Assembly (NCBI GenBank): GCA_937975725.1
Contig: CALJUL010000096.1
Coordinates: forward strand, 1 to 17,383
Length of the DNA stretch: 17,383 nt
Origin: an uncultured Pseudoxanthomonas sp.
Lineage (GTDB): Bacteria > Pseudomonadota > Gammaproteobacteria > Xanthomonadales > Xanthomonadaceae
Direction: 5' to 3'
Shown: in pieces, positions 1 through 6,783 of the stretch
Layout: the number at the start of each line of letters is the position of its first letter
Numbering within the stretch: the first letter of the stretch is position 1
Program-made: the position numbers and the translations under genes
Notes under the pieces: model-generated
Told to the model about the DNA's origin: nothing
Seen by the model: the letters and a program-made list of their open reading frames with translations, nothing else
Database searches by the model: none

Positions 1-679
1 ACGGCACCTTGGCCTCGCCGGCGATGGCCTTGGCCAGCAGCGTCTTGCCGGTGCCGGGCGGGCCGACCATCAGCACGCCGCGCGGGATCTTACCGCCCAG
101 CTTCTGGAACTTGCCCGGGTCGCGCAGGAACTCGACCAGTTCGCCAACCTCCTCCTTGGCCTCGTCGCAACCGGCGACGTCGGCGAAGGTCACCTTCACC
201 TGGTCCTCGCCCTGCAGCTTGGCGCGCGACTTGCCGAAGGACATCGCGCCCTTGGCACCGCCTCCGCCGCCCTGCATCTGCCGCATGATGAAGATCCAGA
301 AGCCGATGATCAGCAGCACCGGCAGGAAGTTGAACAGGATCGCCGTCAGGCTGATGCCGCTGGGCGGGTCCTGCTGGATGATCTCGATCTTCTTGTAGCG
401 CAGGTCGTTGATCAGGTCGCGGTCGAACGGAGCGTTGATCGTGGCCTTCTGGCCGTTGCGCAGGGTGTAGGTGATCTCGCCCACGCCGCTGCGCGCGGCG
501 TCGCCGCCGAATTCCACCCGCTGCACGTTGCCGCTGTCGACCTGGTCGAGGAAGTCGGAATACGTGGTGCCCGCCGTGGTGGCCATGCCGCCCACCTTCG
601 GCGAGAAGCTCTGGAACACGAGCATCAGCACGACGGCGACGACTACCCACAGCAGCAGATTCTTGGTCAAGTCGTTCAT
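1..679 (-). CDS. ftsH: ATP-dependent zinc metalloprotease FtsH, N-terminal 226 residues (partial)
   Basis: Membrane-anchored AAA+ protease that degrades misfolded membrane proteins and selected cytoplasmic regulators. The gene runs off the left edge, so only the N-terminal part is present. Visible are a first membrane segment (about residues 8-23), a periplasmic domain, a second membrane segment (about 111-132), a glycine-rich linker, the start of the AAA domain (VTFADVAGCDEAKEEV, about 163-178) and Walker A GPPGTGKT at 206-213. The second region of homology and the HEXXH zinc site lie outside. The chosen start gives MNDLTKNLLL, the usual FtsH beginning. An in-frame ATG two codons upstream (685) is the alternative, and a GGAG precedes both. 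It lies 49 bases downstream of rlmE on the same strand, the order known from E. coli, so co-transcription is likely. The family is certain; the exact start is less so. Confidence 0.97.
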   Translation of the reverse strand, partial: MNDLTKNLLLWVVVAVVLMLVFQSFSPKVGGMATTAGTTYSDFLDQVDSGNVQRVEFGGDAARSGVGEITYTLRNGQKATINAPFDRDLINDLRYKKIEIIQQDPPSGISLTAILFNFLPVLLIIGFWIFIMRQMQGGGGGAKGAMSFGKSRAKLQGEDQVKVTFADVAGCDEAKEEVGELVEFLRDPGKFQKLGGKIPRGVLMVGPPGTGKTLLAKAIAGEAKVP

Positions 680-728
680 CCTCATGGGCTCCGGCGTTCC
701 TCTTTCGTATTGCGCACTTTACGTCACC

Positions 729-1361
729 TTACTTGATCTGGGCCCGCTTGCCCTGGCCCAGGGCGTATACCTCGGGCGAACGCTTGCGGGACGCGTCCGG
801 CTTGCGGATCGCCACCTTGTCGTATCGGCGGCGCAGCTCGCGGATGTAGTCGTCGAAGCCGGTGCCCTGGAACAGCTTGATCAGGAACGCGCCGCCCGGC
901 TTGAGGTGCCGGTCGGCGAAGTCCATGGCCAGTTCCGCCAGGTACATCGCCCGCGGCTGGTCCACCGCGTCCACACCACTCTTATTGGGGGCCATATCCG
1001 ACAGCACAAGGTCCACGGGCCGGCCGTCCAGCATGGCCTCCAGCCGGGATAGGACGGCATCGTCCCTGAAATCCCCATGAAGGAAGTCCACCCCGGCCAG
1101 CGGCGGCATGTCCAGGATGTCCATCGCCACCACCCGGCCGCTGTCGCCCATGGCCTGGCGCACGTACTGCGACCAGCCGCCCGGCGCCGCGCCCAGGTCC
1201 ACCACCACCATGCCCGGCTTGAGCAGGCGGTCGCGCTCCAGCAGCTCCTCCAGCTTGTAGGCCGCGCGCGAGCGCAGGCCCTCGGCCTGGGCCTTCTTCA
1301 CGTAGGGATCCGAGAAGTGTTCCTTGAGCCAGCGCTGGCTGCTCTTGCTGCGGGTGGCCAT
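729..1361 (-). CDS. rlmE: 23S rRNA (uridine-2'-O-)-methyltransferase RlmE (FtsJ/RrmJ)
   Basis: Methylates the 2'-OH of U2552 in the A loop of 23S rRNA at a late stage of 50S assembly, using S-adenosylmethionine. The 210-residue protein has the expected length. The SAM-binding motif VVDLGAAPGGWSQ lies at about 53-65. The K-D-K-E catalytic tetrad is complete: K36 (AAYKLEEL), D122 (LSDMAPN), K162 (LIKLFQG) and E197 (SPEVYAL), each two positions below the E. coli residues I recall. The N-terminus is rich in basic residues, suited to rRNA binding. The start ATG has only a distant GGAG, so initiation may be weak, but no better start exists. It is divergent from yhbY and precedes ftsH, an arrangement conserved in many gammaproteobacteria. 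Confidence 0.97.
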   Translation of the reverse strand: MATRSKSSQRWLKEHFSDPYVKKAQAEGLRSRAAYKLEELLERDRLLKPGMVVVDLGAAPGGWSQYVRQAMGDSGRVVAMDILDMPPLAGVDFLHGDFRDDAVLSRLEAMLDGRPVDLVLSDMAPNKSGVDAVDQPRAMYLAELAMDFADRHLKPGGAFLIKLFQGTGFDDYIRELRRRYDKVAIRKPDASRKRSPEVYALGQGKRAQIK

Positions 1362-1424
1362 GGGGCGGCGGGGTCTCCGGGCACCCTGCGACGGGGGCCG
1401 CCGGAGCCGTTCTGGGGGGAGGCC

Positions 1425-1430
1425 ATGATA
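1425..1430 (-). promoter_or_regulatory. possible -10 element (TATCAT) for rlmE-ftsH
   Basis: In the 105-base divergent region between rlmE and yhbY, the minus strand reads GGGTATCATGG. TATCAT is one mismatch from the -10 consensus and lies about 64 bases before the rlmE start. The same ten-base string (CCATGATACC on the plus strand) recurs before surE. No convincing -35 hexamer was found, so this is a weak call. Confidence 0.25.
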
Positions 1431-1466
1431 CCCTGATCGCCCTTCCCGACTCCCGTACTCCGCCGC

Positions 1467-1772
1467 ATGCCCCTAGCGCTGACCGCCGCCCAGACCCGCT
1501 TCCTGCGCGGCCAGGCCCACGACCTCAAGGCCCTGCTGCAGATCGGGGGCAAGGGCGTGACGCCGGCGTTCATCGCCGAACTGGACGGCGTGCTGGAGCA
1601 TCACGAACTGGTCAAGGTGAAGGTCGCCGGCGAGGACCGCGATGCCCGCGACGCCATGATCGCGTCCATCGCCGAGCAGACTGGCGCCGTGCTGGTGCAG
1701 CGCATCGGCCACACCGCCGTGCTCTACCGCCCCAGCAAGGATCGCCGCCAGATCGTGCTGCCGCGCGGCTGA
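1467..1772 (+). CDS. yhbY: YhbY-type CRS1/CRM-domain RNA-binding protein
   Basis: Small RNA-binding protein of the CRS1-YhbY (CRM) family, associated in E. coli with pre-50S particles and so with large-subunit assembly. The 101 residues are one CRM domain: an initial helix (LTAAQTRFLRGQAHDLKALL), the loop IGGKGVTPAF in place of the usual GxxG RNA-contact loop, a central strand ELVKVKV and a C-terminal strand GHTAVLYRPS. Length is typical. No Shine-Dalgarno sequence precedes the ATG. It stands divergent to rlmE, itself a 50S-maturation enzyme, which fits a shared ribosome-assembly role. The next gene starts 22 bases downstream, suggesting a short operon. Confidence 0.94.
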   Translation: MPLALTAAQTRFLRGQAHDLKALLQIGGKGVTPAFIAELDGVLEHHELVKVKVAGEDRDARDAMIASIAEQTGAVLVQRIGHTAVLYRPSKDRRQIVLPRG

Positions 1773-1794
1773 GCGTCCCGCAGGAGGCATCCGC

Positions 1795-2172
1795 ATGCAA
1801 CTCAGCCACGAGCTGCCCGACTACGCCTACGCCCTGCGCGCCGCCGACGGCCGCAGCGCACGGGTCAACGACCGCCTGCTGACCGCCAGCTTCATCCTCT
1901 CGCCGCAGCATCTGGTCGAAGACTGGCCGGTGCGCGACAGCGCCGCGCTCACCGTCGAAGACCTGGCCCCGCTGCTGGCCCTGCAACCGGAAGTGATCCT
2001 GCTGGGCACCGGCGAGCGCCAGGTGTTCCCGCCTGCCGCCGTGATGGCCGCCTGCCTGCGCCAGGGCGTGGGCCTGGAAGCGATGACCAACGCCGCCGCC
2101 GCCCGGACCTACAACGTGCTGGCCGGCGAAGCCAGGCGCGTGGTGGCGGGATTCCTGCTGGACGGCCGCTGA
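1795..2172 (+). CDS. Mth938-like domain protein (DUF498 family), function unknown
   Basis: A 125-residue cytoplasmic protein matching the Mth938-like fold (DUF498), the family that includes the mitochondrial complex I assembly factor NDUFAF3. Recognisable are the opening strands, the stretch ILSPQHLVEDWPV, the glycine loop PEVILLGTGERQVFP (about 65-79), and the helix GVGLEAMTNAAAARTYNVL (about 91-109), where family members carry a similar MDT/MTN-A-A-x-RTYN run. A strong AGGAGG at 1782-1787, seven bases before the ATG, fixes the start. No enzymatic motif is evident, and the bacterial function is not established. It sits 22 bases after yhbY and 17 before the predicted M15 peptidase gene, so it is probably co-transcribed with them. 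Confidence 0.88.
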   Translation: MQLSHELPDYAYALRAADGRSARVNDRLLTASFILSPQHLVEDWPVRDSAALTVEDLAPLLALQPEVILLGTGERQVFPPAAVMAACLRQGVGLEAMTNAAAARTYNVLAGEARRVVAGFLLDGR

Positions 2173-2189
2173 TCCGCCGGCCGCGCGGC

Positions 2190-2834
2190 ATGCGACGCCT
2201 GCACCGCGGCCTGCCGTCCGTTCTCGCCTTCGCCTTCGCCCTGGCCGCCTGCGCCCCGGCCCCTCCCGACGACGATCCCGGGCAACGCTACGCCGCCTGG
2301 CAGCGCAGCGCCGCCACGGGCGTCGCCCAATACCGGCAGCGGCTCGCCGCCGAAGGCGTGGCCGACATCGTGCCGATGCCGGCGCTGCTGCGCTCCAGCC
2401 GCCGCTGGCGGGCCTGCGACGCACCGGAATTCCTGCTGCCGCCGGCCTCGCGCATGGCCGCCATCGCTCCGACCCTCGAGCTGGTCGCCGAACTCCAGGC
2501 GCGCGGCCTGCTGCGCGCGCAGGACGCGCGCTCCGGCTACCGCGACGCCGCCCTCAACCGTTGCTCCGGCGGCAGTCCACGCAGCCGCCACCTGGAGAAC
2601 CGCGCACTGGATTTCGACCTGTCGGCAGACACCGCCGGCGTCGAGGCGCTATGCCGCTTCTGGCGCCGCGAAGGCGCCCGCCGGCAGATGGGACTGGGCT
2701 TCTACACGCCCACGCGCATCCACGTGGACACCGCCGGGCACCGCACCTGGGGCAGCGACCATCGCCGCGGCACGTCGCTGTGCGTGGCGCCGCCTCAATC
2801 GGGCCGGAACGCCAGCCGCACCCAGACGCCGTAG
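2190..2834 (+). CDS. Predicted M15-family D-Ala-D-Ala carboxypeptidase-like lipoprotein
   Basis: Probable cell-wall peptidase anchored in an envelope membrane. The 214-residue protein begins with a basic signal peptide and a lipobox ending at C21 (ALAAC), then a proline-rich linker. The C-terminal half resembles the peptidase M15 (VanY-like) zinc domain: SGYRDAALN at about 115-123, SRHLENRALDFDL holding H134 and D141 in an SxHxxxxAxD arrangement, and RIHVD with H178. These three could form the zinc site. Cysteines beyond the lipobox (C77, C125, C155, C198) could form disulfides, fitting a periplasmic location. No clear ribosome-binding site is seen, but the start lies only 17 bases after the preceding stop, so translational coupling is possible. 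Its last 40 bases overlap the end of the opposite-strand phosphatase-fold gene. Substrate specificity cannot be judged. Confidence 0.82.
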   Translation: MRRLHRGLPSVLAFAFALAACAPAPPDDDPGQRYAAWQRSAATGVAQYRQRLAAEGVADIVPMPALLRSSRRWRACDAPEFLLPPASRMAAIAPTLELVAELQARGLLRAQDARSGYRDAALNRCSGGSPRSRHLENRALDFDLSADTAGVEALCRFWRREGARRQMGLGFYTPTRIHVDTAGHRTWGSDHRRGTSLCVAPPQSGRNASRTQTP

Positions 2835-3643
2835 TGGTCCGAGGCCCATGCCCCGCCGGCATCGGGACGGTCCAGGATGATGCGCGCATCCAGCACGTCG
2901 AACGCGTCCACCTGCGCGAACACGTGGTCGATGCGGATCGGCGGGTGACCCAGATGAGTGTTGAGCGTGGTGCGCTCGGGCGCGTCGACGTCCTGCCCGG
3001 CGTGCGCCGCGGCATAGGCTTCGGTGAAGCGCGTGCGCAGCGCCGTCAGCCCCGGCGTGTCGGAACGGGTGTTGAAGTCGCCGCCGACGATGGACGGCGC
3101 ACCGCTCGCCGTGGCGCCGATGAAGTCCAGCAGGCCGGCCACCTGGCGCGCGCGGATCGCGTCGCCCTCCGGCTTGTAGTGCAGGTGGGTGGCGTAGACG
3201 TTCAGCGCGCGGCCGTGCACCGTGGTCCGCACCCAGCCGGCGGTGCGGTAGTCGTCCAGCGGTTCGAGCTTGGTGCCGCGCGTCTGTTCGATTGGCGTGC
3301 GCACCAGGATGGCGTTGCCGTACCGCCGCGCCTGCCCTTCCGCGTCGGCGGAGAAGAACCGGTACTGGTAACCCAGCCGCTGCGCCAGCACCTGCGCCTG
3401 GTTGGGCAGCGCTTCGTGCTGCAGCACTTCCTGCAGCACGATCACGTCCGGCGCCAGCCGGCGCAGTTCGGCCACGATCATGTCCTGCCGGTGCGGCCAG
3501 TCCTGCTTGTCGTGCCACAGGTTCAGCGTGACCACGTCCAGCGTGGCCTTCGCCTCCGGCGCCGGCGGCGCGGACGCGCATCCGGCCATCGACAGCAGGC
3601 CCAGCAGGGCGAACGGCAACCACCAGCGTTTCATCGGGGACAT
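2795..3643 (-). CDS. Endonuclease/exonuclease/phosphatase-family lipoprotein
   Basis: A 282-residue exported protein of the EEP (DNase I-like, metal-dependent phosphodiesterase) fold. The signal peptide MSPMKRWWLPFALLGLL ends in a lipobox with C22 (SMAGC). The fold motifs follow in order: VVTLNLW (N41), VIVLQEV (E72), THLHYKP, GGDFNTRSD, RIDHVFAQ and the terminal SDHYGV. All the usual metal and phosphate ligands are present, so it should be active. Substrate (nucleic acid, inositol phosphate or sphingomyelin-type lipid) cannot be told from motifs alone. The open frame extends far upstream into nlpD, but the signal peptide dictates a start at 3643 (or 3634). It follows nlpD by 104 bases, in the place where rpoS lies in E. 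coli, and overlaps the convergent M15 gene by 40 bases. Confidence 0.88.
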   Translation of the reverse strand: MSPMKRWWLPFALLGLLSMAGCASAPPAPEAKATLDVVTLNLWHDKQDWPHRQDMIVAELRRLAPDVIVLQEVLQHEALPNQAQVLAQRLGYQYRFFSADAEGQARRYGNAILVRTPIEQTRGTKLEPLDDYRTAGWVRTTVHGRALNVYATHLHYKPEGDAIRARQVAGLLDFIGATASGAPSIVGGDFNTRSDTPGLTALRTRFTEAYAAAHAGQDVDAPERTTLNTHLGHPPIRIDHVFAQVDAFDVLDARIILDRPDAGGAWASDHYGVWVRLAFRPD

Positions 3644-3741
3644 CGTCGTATCTCGGTGTGCGTGCAGGCCGGAAGGCCGATGCGCGTCTACGGAACCGTC
3701 GCTGCAAGCGGGCCTGCCGCATGCACCCACCACAGACAGGC

Positions 3742-3760
3742 GCCCGCTCATCGCGCGGGC
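3742..3760 (-). terminator. hairpin overlapping the nlpD stop codon
   Basis: GCCCGC (3742-3747) pairs with GCGGGC (3755-3760) around a seven-base loop that contains the nlpD stop codon. It could weaken read-through from nlpD into the next gene, but there is no T run, so termination is uncertain. The rest of the 104-base gap (3644-3747) holds no gene or recognisable promoter. Confidence 0.3.
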
Positions 3761-4554
3761 AGGTAGAGCTGCGGGTCGACCGGCTTGCCGTTGTAGCGGA
3801 TCTCGAAGTGGAGCATCTCGCGCGCCGCGCCGGAACTGCCCATCTCGGCGATCTGCTGGCCGGCCTTCACATTCTGGCCTTCGTTGACCAGCCGCTTGCG
3901 GTTGTGGCCGTAGGCCGACAGCCACTGCTCGTTGTGCTTGACGATGACCAGTTCGCCGTAACCCACCAGGCCGGCGCCGGAATACACCACCACGCCGTCG
4001 GCGGCCGCGCGCACCGGCTGCCCGCCGCTGCCGGCGATGTCGATGCCCTGCCGGGTGGCGTCGCCGGCCACGTAGCGGCCCAGCAGGTGGCCGTCGGCCG
4101 GCCAGCGCCAGCGGATGCCGCTGTCCACGGGCGCCGCCGGCGCAGGCGTGGGCGTCGCGGTGGAGCGCACGATGCCGCCGGCCGGCGGCGTGGTGGCGGG
4201 GCGGGTGGCGGCCGAAGGCGCGGTGGCCGGTGCGGAAGCGCTGCCGGTGCGCGCGCCGCCGGGATACAGCCGCAGGGTCTGCCCGGGATAGATGGTGTAG
4301 TCCGGCGGCGCGATGCCGTTCCAGGCGGCCAGGTCGGCCGCCTGGATGCCGTTGCGCGACGCGATGCCATACAGCGTGTCGCCCCGCTGCACGCGCACGG
4401 TGGCACCGGGCTTGGCCTGCGACACGCGCGGCGCGGCGGCGGGAGAAGACGCCTTGCCGCCGCCGACGCCGGGTTCGCGCACGACAGTGGTGCTGCAGGC
4501 CGCCAGCGAGGCGACGGCCGCGGCCAGCGCGATTGTTCTTACTGCCATCCTCAT
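3748..4554 (-). CDS. nlpD: NlpD-like murein hydrolase activator lipoprotein (LysM + degenerate LytM/M23)
   Basis: Outer-membrane lipoprotein expected to activate an N-acetylmuramoyl-L-alanine amidase (AmiC type) at septal peptidoglycan during cell separation. The 268-residue protein has a signal peptide with lipobox C20 (LAACSTT), a LysM peptidoglycan-binding domain at about 52-97 (RVQRGDTLYGIA to YPGQTLRLYP), an Ala/Pro/Thr-rich linker, and a C-terminal LytM/M23 domain at about 150-268. In LytM, the first metal-binding histidine is replaced: TRQGIDIAG carries Q where active M23 enzymes have H, as in E. coli NlpD. SAYGHN and LHFEIRYNGKPV are kept. So it probably activates rather than cuts. 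The start at 4554 gives a compact signal peptide; ATG 4548 is the alternative. It follows surE-pcm-yqaA, the usual locus for nlpD. Confidence 0.93.
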   Translation of the reverse strand: MRMAVRTIALAAAVASLAACSTTVVREPGVGGGKASSPAAAPRVSQAKPGATVRVQRGDTLYGIASRNGIQAADLAAWNGIAPPDYTIYPGQTLRLYPGGARTGSASAPATAPSAATRPATTPPAGGIVRSTATPTPAPAAPVDSGIRWRWPADGHLLGRYVAGDATRQGIDIAGSGGQPVRAAADGVVVYSGAGLVGYGELVIVKHNEQWLSAYGHNRKRLVNEGQNVKAGQQIAEMGSSGAAREMLHFEIRYNGKPVDPQLYLPAR

Positions 4555-4600
4555 CCGTCCGCCTACTCCACCATGGATTGCGAAGACCAGCGCGCCGCGC

Positions 4601-5212
4601 TCACGCCGAAGCGTGCAGCACCGCCCACCCGGCCAGGACCACCAGCAGGACCATGGCGATCCAGCCCACCGGCTCGATCCAGCGGTGCAGCGCCGCCTCG
4701 GCGCGCGCACCGCCCAGCCGGATCGCGCCGGCCACCAGGTAGACGCGCTTGCCGCGCCCCACCAGCATGCTGGCGAGGAACGGTAGCAGCGGCACGCCCA
4801 CGATGCCTGAGGCCCACGTGAATATCTTGAGCGGGATCGGGGTGAAGCCCGCCAGCACCAGCAGCCAGAACGCCTGCCACGGCGATTGCGCCACCACCTC
4901 GCGCAGGTGCGCCACCTGCGCGTCGATGCGCTCGCTCCATCCCAGCCACTCGATCAGCGGCTGCACGGCGGCGAAGGCGAAATGGCCGAGCGCGTAGCCG
5001 ATCAGCGCGCCCGCCAACGAACCGGCCAGGCTCAGCGTGGCGAACCACAGCGCGCGCCTGGGCTGCGCCAGCGACATGGGCGCCAGCATCACTTCCGGCG
5101 GCACCGGGAACACGATGGCCTCGAAGAAGCTCAGCCCGGTCAGCAGCGACGGCGCACGCCGGTGGCGGGCCCACTGGATGGCGCGTGCGTACAACGGCCC
5201 GAAGATCTTCAA
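4601..5212 (-). CDS. yqaA: YqaA/DedA-family (SNARE-associated, VTT-domain) inner-membrane protein
   Basis: Polytopic inner-membrane protein of the YqaA branch of the DedA/VTT superfamily, some members of which are implicated in lipid-carrier flipping and membrane homeostasis. The 203 residues hold several hydrophobic segments: FEAIVFPVPPEVMLAPM (about 35-51, with the conserved E and prolines of the re-entrant region), a Gly/Ala-rich helix SLAGSLAGALIGYALGHF, AFWLLVLAGFTPIPLKIF with its conserved FTPxPxK motif, and a C-terminal helix WIAMVLLVVLAGWAVL. No ATG lies near the N-terminus. A TTG at 5212, six bases after GGAAGGGA, gives MKIFGPLYARA, which I judge the true start. It is 28 bases after pcm and 46 before nlpD. 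The transported or bound substrate is unknown. Confidence 0.87.
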   Translation of the reverse strand: MKIFGPLYARAIQWARHRRAPSLLTGLSFFEAIVFPVPPEVMLAPMSLAQPRRALWFATLSLAGSLAGALIGYALGHFAFAAVQPLIEWLGWSERIDAQVAHLREVVAQSPWQAFWLLVLAGFTPIPLKIFTWASGIVGVPLLPFLASMLVGRGKRVYLVAGAIRLGGARAEAALHRWIEPVGWIAMVLLVVLAGWAVLHASA

Positions 5213-5218
5213 GGGTTT

Positions 5219-5226
5219 TCCCTTCC
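5219..5226 (-). promoter_or_regulatory. ribosome-binding site supporting a TTG start of yqaA
   Basis: The minus strand reads GGAAGGGA followed by six bases and TTG AAG ATC. This purine-rich site decides the start in the absence of a nearby ATG. Confidence 0.6.
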
Positions 5227-5240
5227 GTCCATACCGCGTG

Positions 5241-5918
5241 TCAATCCAGCGTGCCGGCCAGCAGCGGCACGAACACCACCGGCGCCAGCGTGGTTTCCTC
5301 CACGCTGCCGTCCTCGCGCTTGACCAGACGCACCAGCGACTGCGAACCGCTGCCACCGACCGGTGCGACCAGTTGCCCGCCCACGGCCAGTTGGCCGACC
5401 AGCGCCGGCACCAGTGCGGGCGCGGCGGCGGTGACGATGATGCCGTCGTAGGGGCCGTGCTCCGGCCAGCCGATGCGGCCGTCGTCGTGCTTGCTGCGCA
5501 CGTTGAAGCCCAATTGGCGCAGGCGCTTGCGCGCCTGCCGGAGCAGGTCGCCGATGCGCTCGACCGTGTAGACCTCCAGCCCCAGCACGGCGAGCACGGC
5601 GGCCTGGTAGCCCGAGCCCGTGCCGATCTCCAGCACCTTCTTCGGCGCGGTCTCCAGCAGGACCTCGGTCATCCGCGCCACCACCCACGGCTGGGAGATG
5701 GTCTGGCTGTGGCCGATCGGCAGCGCGGTGTCCTCGTACGCGCGCGTGGCCAGCGCTTCGTCGACGAACAGGTGGCGCGGCAGCGTGCGGATGGCGTTGA
5801 GCACGCGCTCGTCGGCGATGCCCGATTCGCGCAGGCGCTCGACCAGCCGGTCGCGCACGCGCTGCGAGGTCATGCCCATGCCCACCGCCTCGGGCTGCAG
5901 CCGCAACCGCGGCGTCAT
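5241..5918 (-). CDS. pcm: Protein-L-isoaspartate O-methyltransferase
   Basis: Repairs isoaspartyl residues in aged proteins by SAM-dependent carboxyl methylation in the cytoplasm. The 225-residue protein carries the family's substrate-site motif QTISQPWVVARMTE, the SAM-binding loop VLEIGTGSGYQAAVLA, the motif VYTVERI, and the post-I region YDGIIVTAAAP. It is slightly longer than E. coli Pcm because of an N-terminal lead (MTPRLRLQPEAVGMGM). An internal ATG pair near residues 14-16 could also serve as start. I prefer 5918 because its ATG overlaps the surE stop as ATGA, the classic coupling arrangement. surE-pcm is a conserved stress-survival pair, and the two products are probably made together. 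Confidence 0.95.
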   Translation of the reverse strand: MTPRLRLQPEAVGMGMTSQRVRDRLVERLRESGIADERVLNAIRTLPRHLFVDEALATRAYEDTALPIGHSQTISQPWVVARMTEVLLETAPKKVLEIGTGSGYQAAVLAVLGLEVYTVERIGDLLRQARKRLRQLGFNVRSKHDDGRIGWPEHGPYDGIIVTAAAPALVPALVGQLAVGGQLVAPVGGSGSQSLVRLVKREDGSVEETTLAPVVFVPLLAGTLD

Positions 5919-6694
5919 GCCGACGCCTCCAGCGCGGCGGTCAGCCCGCCGACCCAGCCGGCGACCTTTTCCAGCGCCTGGTAGCGGGTCAGGTCGACGT
6001 GGATCGGGGTGATCGAGATGTGGCCGGTGCGCACGGCGTGGAAGTCGGTGCCGGGGCCGGCGTCCTGCTCGCGCCCCGCGGGGCCGATCCAGTACACGGT
6101 GCGGCCGCGCGGATCGGGCTGCGGCACGCATGGCTCGGAACGATGGCGGTTGCCGAGGCGGGTGACCTCGAAGCCGCGCACGTCCGTCCACGCCAGGTCG
6201 GGCACGTTGACGTTGAGGATGGTGTCGGCCGGCAGCGGGTCCGACTTCAGCCGCGCGACGATTTCCACCGCGGCGCGCGCGGCGGTCTCGTAGTGCTTGG
6301 CGTCGTGGTTCTGCGTGGCCAGCGACATCGCCACCGCGGGCAGGCCCAGGAAGCGCCCTTCCATCGCCGCCGACACGGTGCCGGAGTAGATGACGTCGTC
6401 GCCCATGTTCGCGGTGTTGTTGATGCCCGAGACCACGATGTCCGGCTCGAACTCCAGCATGCCGGTCAGCGCCAGGTGCACGCAGTCGGTCGGCGTGCCG
6501 GCGACGCTGCAGGTGTAGTGGTCGATGCGCTTGAGCCGGATCGGCAGGTCGAGCGTCAGCGAATTGCTGGCGCCGGAGCGGTCGCGGTCGGGGGCGACCA
6601 CGTACACCTCGTGGCCCGCGTCGCGCAGGCCCTCTGCCAGGATTCGGATGCCGGGGGCGTCGACGCCGTCGTCGTTGCTGACCAGTACGCGCAT
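5915..6694 (-). CDS. surE: 5'/3'-nucleotidase SurE
   Basis: Metal-dependent phosphatase acting on nucleoside monophosphates (and polyphosphate in E. coli), linked to stationary-phase survival. The 259-residue protein has MRVLVSNDDGVDAPG with metal ligands D8 and D9, S40 in DRDRSGASN, and VSGINNTANMGDDVIYSGTVSAAMEG with N92 and the phosphate-binding loop. The start at 6694 has GAGGA six bases upstream; an in-frame ATG eight codons earlier (6718) would add an atypical tail and was rejected. The gene heads a minus-strand run surE-pcm-yqaA-nlpD and is divergent from the Smr gene, with 89 bases between. The stop overlaps the pcm start by four bases. Confidence 0.97.
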   Translation of the reverse strand: MRVLVSNDDGVDAPGIRILAEGLRDAGHEVYVVAPDRDRSGASNSLTLDLPIRLKRIDHYTCSVAGTPTDCVHLALTGMLEFEPDIVVSGINNTANMGDDVIYSGTVSAAMEGRFLGLPAVAMSLATQNHDAKHYETAARAAVEIVARLKSDPLPADTILNVNVPDLAWTDVRGFEVTRLGNRHRSEPCVPQPDPRGRTVYWIGPAGREQDAGPGTDFHAVRTGHISITPIHVDLTRYQALEKVAGWVGGLTAALEASA

Positions 6695-6716
6695 GGGTTT
6701 CCTCGGGAACGGCCCC

Positions 6717-6722
6717 ATGATA
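6717..6722 (-). promoter_or_regulatory. possible -10 element (TATCAT) for the surE operon
   Basis: TATCAT on the minus strand lies 22 bases before the surE ATG, so transcription would begin just ahead of the GAGGA ribosome-binding site. The ten bases GGTATCATGG around it are shared with the region before rlmE. No good -35 match is visible at the usual spacing. Confidence 0.3.
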
Positions 6723-6724
6723 CC

Positions 6725-6744
6725 GGAAGCCGGCGGCCGCTTCC
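6725..6744. repeat. short inverted repeat GGAAGC-N8-GCTTCC in the surE/smr divergent region
   Basis: Six-base arms separated by eight bases lie directly upstream of the candidate surE -10, where a regulator could bind. The length is within what chance gives in GC-rich DNA, so an operator role is only a suggestion. Confidence 0.25.
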
Positions 6745-6783
6745 CGCGCTTGCGCCGCGCGCCGATGCCGCTAGTCTTTGCCC

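Noticed and set aside
2561..4821. Two long plus-strand open frames opposite the EEP lipoprotein and nlpD genes
   Set aside because: Arg/His/Gly-rich shadows; the opposite strand has complete signal peptides and conserved catalytic motifs.
5915..6718. SurE starting eight codons upstream (MGPFPRK)
   Set aside because: The extension is not typical of SurE, and GAGGA is correctly placed for the ATG at 6694.
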